Shown: positions 8,635 through 14,639 of the stretch, piece by piece
Layout: the number at the start of each line of letters is the position of its first letter
Numbering within the stretch: position 1 is the stretch's first letter
Origin: Anaerolineae bacterium
Lineage (GTDB): Bacteria; Chloroflexota; Anaerolineae; Aggregatilineales; UBA2796
Length of the DNA: 26,241 bases
Direction of reading: 5' to 3'
Assembly: GCA_020851855.1 (NCBI GenBank)
Contig: JADZBY010000186.1
Span: 1-26,241, forward strand
Notes under the pieces: model-generated
Told to the model about the DNA's origin: nothing
What the model saw: the letters and a program-made list of their open reading frames with translations, nothing else
The model's database searches: none
Program-made: the position numbers and the translations under genes

Positions 8635-8773
8635 CCTCACCCCCTGCCCCCTCTCTACGCTGAGTACAGCGTAGAGAGGGGAACAGCGCGCGAGCACTGC
8701 CTGCGATCTTCCCTTTCCATGGCGTCGGGCTTCCCTTTGGGGCGACGGGCAGGGAAAGGGGCAGGGGGTGGGG
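8635..8773. repeat. Family A hairpin element, copy A2
   Basis: The ends are a 16-nt inverted repeat with one mismatch (8635-8650 and 8758-8773). The main hairpin has a perfect 15-bp stem, 8648-8662/8667-8681, with loop AGTA. A second pair, CCCTTTCC (8711-8718) and GGAAAGGG (8753-8760), forms the other stem. The element begins 6 bp past the rpoD stop and lies upstream of the amylase gene. It could terminate rpoD transcription, although no T-run follows. Confidence 0.9.
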
Positions 8774-8779
8774 ACGGGA

Positions 8780-10438
8780 TTACAGGTAATCCCGCAGCGG
8801 GCGGCTGCGCGTCGGATGGCGCAGTTTGCGCAACGCCTTCGCCTCGATCTGGCGGATGCGCTCCCGCGTGACGCCGAAATGTCGCCCGACCTCTTCGAGG
8901 GTATGCTCCTGCCCGTCCTGAAGGCCAAAGCGCATCTCCAGCACCTCGCGCTCGCGCTCGCTCAAGGCCGAGAGCGCCCCGCGCACCTGCTCCTTGAGCA
9001 GCTGGCGAGCGGCGGCGTCCACCGGGCCGATCACCTTGTCATCCTCGATGAAATCGCCCAGCAGGCTGGAGTCTTCCTCGCCAACCGGCATCTCCAGCGA
9101 CATCGGCTCCTGCGAGATGCGCAGGATACGCCGCACCTTGTTCGCGGCGCGGCGCAGCTTGCGGGCCATGACCGGGTCCAGACGCTTCGCGCCAGCCGCC
9201 TCGGCATCACGAATCTGCTGGGTTTCGTCGGGTGTCAGGAACTCCATCTCCAGGGCGAGCTGCTCGGTGCTCGGCTCCGCGCCAAGCTTCTGGATCAGCT
9301 CCCGCTGGACGCGCATCAGGCGGTTGATCGTCTCGACCATGTGCACCGGGATGCGGATGGTGCGCGCCTGGTCCGCGATGGCCCGGCTAATGGCCTGCCG
9401 GATCCACCACGTCGCATACGTGCTGAACTTGAAGCCCTTCGTATGGTCGAATTTCTCGACCGCGCGCAACAGCCCGATGTTGCCTTCCTGGATCAGGTCC
9501 AGGAAACTGATGCCGCGCATCATGTACCGCTTGGCGACGCTGACCACCAGCCGCAGATTGGCCCGCGTCAGCGCTTCGGCGGCGAGATTGGCCCAGTGCC
9601 GCACCTCGCGGGAGTGCTCCGCCGTCGCCGTTTCGAGCGCCTGGCCCTCTTTGGCCAGCCACTTGGCGAGCGTCTCGCGCGGCGGCAGCTTGCGGTGGCG
9701 CACCACGTGCTCGCGCAGGTGGTCGCGGATGACCGGCGGCACGAGATAGATAGCCTGGAACACCTCGAACAGGCTGCGCGCCAGCGCCGTCCAGTTGTCG
9801 TCGCGGCCCCATTCGCCCTTTTCCAGGTACACGCGGATGTACGAATGGCCGTCGCTGCGCCATTCGTCGTGCAGCGCCGCCGACTCGTCGATCAGCGTGA
9901 CCAGGTCCGGAATCTCCAGCTTGTAGTTGGCGGCGCGCGTCGTCACCTCGTCCCAGAAGCCGACCAGGTGATCGTAGAGGACCAGCAGCGCCGTGGACGC
10001 CGGGGCGTCCGGGCCAGCCTGCTCCAATACCTGATCGAGCAGCGTGACGGCGGCCATCTGCGACGACAGCCACGTCTCCCGGTTCGGGTCCAGAAGCTGA
10101 ACCTGACCGATTTCCTTGAGGTACATGCGCACCGGGTCATCGGCCAGCACGACGCCGTCGATGCGGCTGTCTTCCAGGTCGCTGTCGTCTTCTTCGATGT
10201 CCTCGAAGTCTTCCTCGTCAGCGTCGCCAAGAAAATGCCCGCCTGCGCCCAGGTCCGGCGGCACGTCGATGCCCATCTCCTCGAGCTGGGCCAGCATGGA
10301 CCGCGAATCGTCCTCGCCATCGTCAAAGAATGGCAGCACTTCCGGCTCGTCCATCGCGCCTTCGCTCCCGTCCTTCAGTTCTTCCGGATCGGAAGGGGAG
10401 ATGTCGTTGATGATCTTCTTGCTCGCCCGCTTGGCCAT
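8780..10438 (-). CDS. rpoD: Principal RNA polymerase sigma-70 factor
   Basis: This 552-aa primary sigma factor starts at an ATG preceded by AGGG. Residues 1-95 are acidic (a sigma 1.1-like tail). Region 1.2 is DPVRMYLKEIG (101-111). A long non-conserved segment (about 125-280) precedes region 2. Region 2 is canonical: NLRLVVSVAKRY, GISFLDLIQEGNIGLLRAVEKFDHTKGFKFSTYATWWIRQAISRAI (about 294-354). Region 3 contains QEPMSLEMPVGEE (443-455), preceded by an insert of roughly 25-35 residues (about 400-435) that E. coli-type sigma factors lack. Region 4 ends with EEVGRHFGVTRERIRQIEAKALRKLRHP, the -35-binding helix-turn-helix. It lies 18 bp downstream of dnaG and is surely co-transcribed with it. The macromolecular-synthesis operon is therefore retained without an rpsU gene in front. 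Confidence 0.96.
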   Translation of the reverse strand: MAKRASKKIINDISPSDPEELKDGSEGAMDEPEVLPFFDDGEDDSRSMLAQLEEMGIDVPPDLGAGGHFLGDADEEDFEDIEEDDSDLEDSRIDGVVLADDPVRMYLKEIGQVQLLDPNRETWLSSQMAAVTLLDQVLEQAGPDAPASTALLVLYDHLVGFWDEVTTRAANYKLEIPDLVTLIDESAALHDEWRSDGHSYIRVYLEKGEWGRDDNWTALARSLFEVFQAIYLVPPVIRDHLREHVVRHRKLPPRETLAKWLAKEGQALETATAEHSREVRHWANLAAEALTRANLRLVVSVAKRYMMRGISFLDLIQEGNIGLLRAVEKFDHTKGFKFSTYATWWIRQAISRAIADQARTIRIPVHMVETINRLMRVQRELIQKLGAEPSTEQLALEMEFLTPDETQQIRDAEAAGAKRLDPVMARKLRRAANKVRRILRISQEPMSLEMPVGEEDSSLLGDFIEDDKVIGPVDAAARQLLKEQVRGALSALSEREREVLEMRFGLQDGQEHTLEEVGRHFGVTRERIRQIEAKALRKLRHPTRSRPLRDYL

Positions 10439-10456
10439 GGCTACCCTGTGGCTATC

Positions 10457-12499
10457 CTAACCCCTGAACGGCCCCCGCCGAATCTCGGAGTCGATGGCCG
10501 AGATTGCGGTCTTGTTGATGAGCAATCGCTGCCCATACGTCCGGTCCATTTCTGCGTCTGCGGATTGCTGCAAAAACTGGAGATCCATATTTTCGCGCCG
10601 CAAGCGTTGTTTACGCAACTCCAGGGCGCGCGGTTCCAGGCGCTCTTCCGGCGTGCGAACCTTCAGGAAGCCGCGCAAATCGGGCCGGAGCGGCTGTGAA
10701 AGGCGTTGTTCAAAGCCCTCAACCGGCTCCGCGCGCAAGCGCTCCAAGACCTCGCGCAGCTCGAAGGGCAGCCGGGCAGTCAGGTAGTCGTTCACATCCT
10801 GCTCATCCTGGCCGAGCGCGCGTTGGAGCGTGTCGAAAACCGCCCGCAGATCGGACTGCGTGAAATCATCGATGGACAACGGGCCAAGCGCATCGTGCGC
10901 CTGCGCCCACTGCGACGCCAAAAGGCGCAGCCGCCGGTTCACCGACGAGAGCAGCTCCGGCTGGCGGATCAACATGGCCAAACACTCGCGCTCCACAACG
11001 CTGCCGCCCGCGACGGGCGGTCCAGGCCGCGCCGCCCGCGCCGCCCGATCCGCCGTACTGTCCGGCGTGGCCGTTTCCGCCGGGCGCGCCGGCTCGGCTG
11101 GCCGGGCCTGCCGGTCCTGCGGCGGCGTGACGGGCTGCATGGGCGTGGTGACGGCGCGAATCTGCGCCTGCGCCCAGGATGCCAGTTCGCGCCCGCTGCC
11201 CAGCCGGAGCTTGTAGGCCAACTTCTGCACATTGGCGTATTCCTGGAGCGAGCTTTCGGTCGCCATCAGGATCGGCACAAGCTCGCGGGCCACCTGCTCG
11301 CGCTCGGCCAGCGTAGCATTGGGCGGCAGATGCGCCGTGCCCGCCTCGATCACATAGTCGGCGACCGGCGTCGCGCTGGCGATCAGTCTCGTCCAGGCTT
11401 GCGGATCATCGCGGATCAGCTCGTCCGGGTCTTTGCCTTCGGGCATGGTGATGACCTGGATGTCGATGTCCAGCCGGCTGGCCTGCCGGATCATCGCCGC
11501 CGGGTCAAAAAACGCCTGAGTCGTCTCAGAAGCCTGCCGGACCACGTCCAGGCCGCGCATGGTCGCCTTTGCGCCCGCCACATCGGGATCAAGGGCCAGG
11601 ACCAGCCGCCGCGCGTACTTGCTGAGCTGCTTGAGCTGCGGGCGCGTCAGGGCAGTGCCCATCTGGGCCACGACGTTATTAAAGCCCGACTGGTGCGCCT
11701 GGATGGCGTCCATATAGCCCTCGACGATGACGGCCATCTCGCTCTCGCGGATGGCTCGCCGCGCCAGATGCAGCCCGAAGAGCGTGGCGCTCTTGTCGAA
11801 GAGCGGCGTTTGTGGCGAGTTCAGGTACTTCGGGTTGTCCTCGGCGGCGAGCGCGCGCGCCCCGAAGCCGATGATCCGCCCACGCTCGTCGAAAATGGGG
11901 ATGACCAACCGGTTGCGGAAGCGGTCATAGGTGCGCCCGGCTTCGTTCGTCACCGCGACGCCTGCCTCAACCACTTCTTCCAGCGAATAACCGAGCAGAC
12001 GCAGGTGATCGATGGCCTCGTCCCAACCGGCGGGCGCGTACCCGATGCGGAACAGATCGACCGTCTCGGCGTTGATGCTGCGCCGCTGCACGTAGTCGCG
12101 CGCATGTTTGGACGCCGCGCCGCTGCTCAGCTTCTTCTGAAAGAACGTCGCCGCCTCGTTGAGCAAGCCGCGCAACTTGTCCAGGCGCTCGTCCTGCTTG
12201 ATCTGGTCGGACGTGCGTTCCTGAAGCTCGACGCCGGCCTTTTCCGCCAGGAAACGCAGCGCGCCGACGAAGTCCAGCCCTTCTTTCTTCATCACGAAGT
12301 TGAAGATGTCGCCGCCTTCGCCGCACGCGCCAAAACAATGCCAGCCCTGCGTATCCGGGAACACCACAAAGGACGGTGTGCGCTCCTGGTGAAAAGGGCA
12401 AGGCGCGGTGTAGTTCCGCCCCGCTTTCTTCAGCGGGACGTACTGCGAAATGAACTGGACTATATCAAGGCGCGCCTTGATGTCGTCGGTGACGGTCAT
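10457..12499 (-). CDS. dnaG: DNA primase
   Basis: This 680-aa primase makes RNA primers at the fork with DnaB helicase. The N-terminal zinc ribbon has C34-x2-H37-x17-C55-x3-C59, one residue longer between the last two cysteines than the common C-x2-C spacing. The catalytic core follows with RFRNRLVIPIFDERGRIIGFGARAL (193-217). The Toprim fold shows VIVEGYMDAI (E260) and LALDPDVAGAKA (D304, D306). PEGKDPDELI follows. A Pro/Ala-rich linker (about 455-510) joins the core to a C-terminal helicase-interaction region. The start is supported by GGAGA upstream and a TATAAT promoter. It is the first gene of the dnaG-rpoD operon. Confidence 0.96.
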   Translation of the reverse strand: MTVTDDIKARLDIVQFISQYVPLKKAGRNYTAPCPFHQERTPSFVVFPDTQGWHCFGACGEGGDIFNFVMKKEGLDFVGALRFLAEKAGVELQERTSDQIKQDERLDKLRGLLNEAATFFQKKLSSGAASKHARDYVQRRSINAETVDLFRIGYAPAGWDEAIDHLRLLGYSLEEVVEAGVAVTNEAGRTYDRFRNRLVIPIFDERGRIIGFGARALAAEDNPKYLNSPQTPLFDKSATLFGLHLARRAIRESEMAVIVEGYMDAIQAHQSGFNNVVAQMGTALTRPQLKQLSKYARRLVLALDPDVAGAKATMRGLDVVRQASETTQAFFDPAAMIRQASRLDIDIQVITMPEGKDPDELIRDDPQAWTRLIASATPVADYVIEAGTAHLPPNATLAEREQVARELVPILMATESSLQEYANVQKLAYKLRLGSGRELASWAQAQIRAVTTPMQPVTPPQDRQARPAEPARPAETATPDSTADRAARAARPGPPVAGGSVVERECLAMLIRQPELLSSVNRRLRLLASQWAQAHDALGPLSIDDFTQSDLRAVFDTLQRALGQDEQDVNDYLTARLPFELREVLERLRAEPVEGFEQRLSQPLRPDLRGFLKVRTPEERLEPRALELRKQRLRRENMDLQFLQQSADAEMDRTYGQRLLINKTAISAIDSEIRRGPFRG

Positions 12500-12527
12500 G
12501 ATTCGCAGCTCTCCGAAGCGCCCGGCG

Positions 12528-12557
12528 ATTATACAACGTCGCAGATTGGGGGCGCAA
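12528..12557 (-). promoter_or_regulatory. Sigma-70 promoter of dnaG-rpoD
   Basis: On the - strand a perfect TATAAT (12528-12533) lies 28 bp upstream of the dnaG ATG. TTGCGC (12552-12557) is 18 bp upstream of it and matches the first three -35 bases. This gives a short leader of about 20 nt. The -10 is convincing and the -35 is partial. Confidence 0.65.
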
Positions 12558-12597
12558 AGCGGGCATGCGTCCGGATGGGGCAGATCGTATCAAAACG

Positions 12598-12722
12598 CCC
12601 TCATCCCCGGCTCCTCTCCGTGACGTCGGTCCCCGACGCTATGGAGGGGGGAGCTTGCCGCCCTCTCGCCGCGCAGTCCCCTCTCTACGCTGTACTCAGC
12701 GTGGAGAGGGGCAGGGGTGAGG
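12598..12722. repeat. Family A hairpin element, copy A3
   Basis: The left end is CCTCATCCCC (from 12599) and the right end GGGGTGAGG (12714-12722). The main hairpin is 12678-12692/12697-12711, a 15-bp stem with one G-T pair and loop TACT. A2 carries the same hairpin in reverse orientation. Homology with A4 continues outside the left end: 12584-12597 (ATCGTATCAAAACG) resembles 17341-17354. The element ends 7 bp from the stop of the Wzz-like gene. Confidence 0.88.
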
Positions 12723-12729
12723 CAAACGG

Positions 12730-13446
12730 TCAACGATGCGGCGGAATCTCGGCCAGCACCGGCAGATCGAGCGACGTTTCGGCTTCCTCGCGGTTGCGGA
12801 TGCCGCTGTCGAGGTACTCGGCCAGGAAGGCGAGGCCAATTCCCGCCGCCAGCCCGATCAGAATCCGGAACAGCGGGGCGAGACGGTCCGCCAGTGATGA
12901 TGCGGCGGGCGCGGCTTTGGGCGTATCGAGCGCCGTCACGACGCCCCGCGCGGCGGCCAGTTGCGGCCAGTAGACCTGATGCCGCTCTTGCAGGACATAG
13001 ATCGCCGCCTGGGCGATACGCTCCAGTTGCGCTGCGTCGGGCCAGGTCAGGTACAACGTCATGATGCTGCGCACGGCGTCGGCGTTGATCGCGCCCTGGA
13101 CTGCCGCCGGGTCAAGCTCGAGGTCCTGCTCGGCCAGCGCGGCGGCCACTTCCCGCGCGAAGCTCTCTGTGCGCATCCAGCCCGCCAGATTGATGACGGC
13201 GTACTCCGAAGCCAGCCACGGGATGTAGCTCTCGTCCTCGAACGTGCCGCGCCCCGGAGCCTGGACCGTCGCGCCCGCTTCGCCGGGAATCTGGCTGACG
13301 GTGAAGCGCACCGCCGCCGTGTAAGCGACGGGCGGCGAGATGACGTTTCGCAGCGCAGGCAGCGTCAGCAGCGCCGCTACCAGCGCCGGGAGCGCAATCA
13401 GCCACCAGCGCCGCGCCACGACGGCCCACAGTTGGCGGAGTTCCAT
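12730..13446 (-). CDS. Wzz/CpsC-like polysaccharide chain-length determinant
   Basis: This 238-aa protein has the layout of polysaccharide co-polymerases. A short cytoplasmic start (MELRQLWAVVARRWW) leads into membrane helix 1 (about 15-32). An extracytoplasmic domain follows (about 35-185; YTAAVRFTVSQIPGE is the family's first strand). Membrane helix 2 lies at about 193-209, then FLAEYLDSGIRNREEAETSLDLPVLAEIP, the motif that normally leads into a BY-kinase domain. Here the protein stops three residues later, so it is the CpsC-type form without a kinase. Its ATG is only 3 nt after the Ser/Thr kinase stop, and its AGGGG ribosome site lies at the end of that gene, so the two are translationally coupled. 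It probably controls the length or export of a surface polysaccharide. No polymerase or flippase is nearby. Confidence 0.85.
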   Translation of the reverse strand: MELRQLWAVVARRWWLIALPALVAALLTLPALRNVISPPVAYTAAVRFTVSQIPGEAGATVQAPGRGTFEDESYIPWLASEYAVINLAGWMRTESFAREVAAALAEQDLELDPAAVQGAINADAVRSIMTLYLTWPDAAQLERIAQAAIYVLQERHQVYWPQLAAARGVVTALDTPKAAPAASSLADRLAPLFRILIGLAAGIGLAFLAEYLDSGIRNREEAETSLDLPVLAEIPPHR

Positions 13447-13449
13447 GCT

Positions 13450-14553
13450 CTAGCCCCTGCTGCCCGGCAGGCGGCGGCCAACGGCGATGCCGAACAGCAG
13501 CGCGATCAGAATCGCCAGCGCAAAGTAGGTGGTCGCATCGTCGGGGCGGCTGGTCCGGGCCGGCGGCGCGCTCGGCGCGGCGGCAGGCGCGGATTGCGGC
13601 TGGCCGGACGCAGACTCCACCGGCGTCTCGCGACCGAAGAGCCGGGCGAACGGGGCATCCGCGGCCTGTGGGGCCGGCTGTGGGGCCGGCTCGTGCGCGG
13701 CTGATGCGTCGATCCGGCTGGCCAGCGCGTCGTGAAAGGCCCGCGCAAACTCCCCGGCGCTGGGAAAGCGCTTCTCCGGGTCCTTGTCGATGGCCCGATT
13801 GACGACGGCCTCGACGGCGGGCGGCAGATCGGGCCGCAGCGCGCGCAGGGAGAGCGGCGCGCTCATCAGGTGGTTGAGGTGCATGAAGGCGAAGCCGCCG
13901 CCCGTCGCAGGCGCGCTGAACGGCAGCCGCCCGGTCAACATCTCGAACAGCAACATGCCGAGCGCGTACACGTCCGTGCGCGGGCCAGCGCTGCCGCCCT
14001 GCCATTCTTCGGGGGCCATGTAGTTCGGGTTGCCAAACTCCAGCCCGGAGCGCGTGCGGGACGCCTCTTTGCTCAGTTCCTTCGTGATGCCCAGGTCGCT
14101 CAGATAGGCGTTGCCTTCCAGGTCATAGAGCACGTTTTCGGGCTTCAGGTCGCCGTGGACAATGCCATGCTCGTGAGCGTAATCCAGGACAGACGCGATC
14201 TGGTCCAGCGTGTCGAGCGTCGTCTGGGGCGGCAGCTGGCCTTCCTGGCGGCTGAAGATGTCGAGCAGGCTTCCGCCGGGCAAGAACTCCTCGACCAGGT
14301 ACAGCACGTCGCCTTCCTGGTTGTAGTCATAGATTTTGACCATGTGCGGGTGGTTCAATTCCAACGCAGCCTGGGCTTCCTGACGGAAGCGGCGCACATA
14401 GTCCTCGGTGCGCGCAAAGGTGGACTTGATGACCTTGAGCACCACGTCGCGCTGGTTCTCTTCGTCGCGCGCCAGGTACGCATGCACGTGTGCGCCATCG
14501 CCCAGCCACGCCACGATGTCGTACCTGCCGAGTTTCTGCCCCACGAGTTCCAT
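13450..14553 (-). CDS. Tail-anchored PknB-like Ser/Thr protein kinase
   Basis: This is a 367-aa kinase. I choose ATG 14553 (MELVGQKLGRYDI) because GGAAGG stands upstream and the family begins with this motif; the frame runs open 13 codons further. The kinase domain (about 10-280) shows a Gly-loop LGDGAHV whose third Gly is missing, the Lys in VVLKVIK (K40), Glu59, the catalytic loop HGDLKPEN (133-140, Gly replacing Arg of HRD), DLG (153-155) in place of DFG, MAPE (179-182) and DVYALG (194-199). Key catalytic Lys and Asp residues are present, so it is probably active but of non-RD type. A Pro/Ala-rich linker (about 283-340) leads to one membrane helix (342-358) and only nine further residues, so there is no extracellular sensor. 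It forms an operon with the Wzz-like gene. Confidence 0.93.
   Translation of the reverse strand: MELVGQKLGRYDIVAWLGDGAHVHAYLARDEENQRDVVLKVIKSTFARTEDYVRRFRQEAQAALELNHPHMVKIYDYNQEGDVLYLVEEFLPGGSLLDIFSRQEGQLPPQTTLDTLDQIASVLDYAHEHGIVHGDLKPENVLYDLEGNAYLSDLGITKELSKEASRTRSGLEFGNPNYMAPEEWQGGSAGPRTDVYALGMLLFEMLTGRLPFSAPATGGGFAFMHLNHLMSAPLSLRALRPDLPPAVEAVVNRAIDKDPEKRFPSAGEFARAFHDALASRIDASAAHEPAPQPAPQAADAPFARLFGRETPVESASGQPQSAPAAAPSAPPARTSRPDDATTYFALAILIALLFGIAVGRRLPGSRG
13666..13689 (-). repeat. 12-bp in-frame tandem duplication in the kinase linker
   Basis: The 12-bp unit CTGTGGGGCCGG (+ strand) occurs twice in a row and encodes the duplicated tetrapeptide PAPQ-PAPQ in the kinase linker (about residues 289-296). 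It is a small slippage-type repeat that would change linker length by four residues per unit. Confidence 0.8.
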
Positions 14554-14594
14554 ATGCAAAGCACCTTCCGCATCGAATCCAGGGCACATCACCG

Positions 14595-14600
14595 ATTATA
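14595..14600 (-). promoter_or_regulatory. -10 box for the kinase-wzz operon
   Basis: A perfect TATAAT on the - strand lies 41 bp upstream of the chosen kinase ATG and just past the pheT stop. No good -35 hexamer is visible at 16-18 bp. The site suggests that the kinase-wzz pair has its own promoter rather than depending on pheT read-through. Confidence 0.5.
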
Positions 14601-14639
14601 CCCGAACTGAACGTTTCGCCTTTCGCCCGTCATCCGCTG

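Noticed and set aside
8768..10699. Very long + strand open frame (643 codons) opposite rpoD
   Set aside because: It is the antisense shadow of a clear rpoD gene in GC-rich DNA. Its translation is rich in Arg, Gln, His and Val with no domain.
10706..12973. 755-codon + strand open frame opposite dnaG and part of wzz
   Set aside because: It spans two genuine genes and a repeat element, and its composition is typical of an antisense shadow frame.
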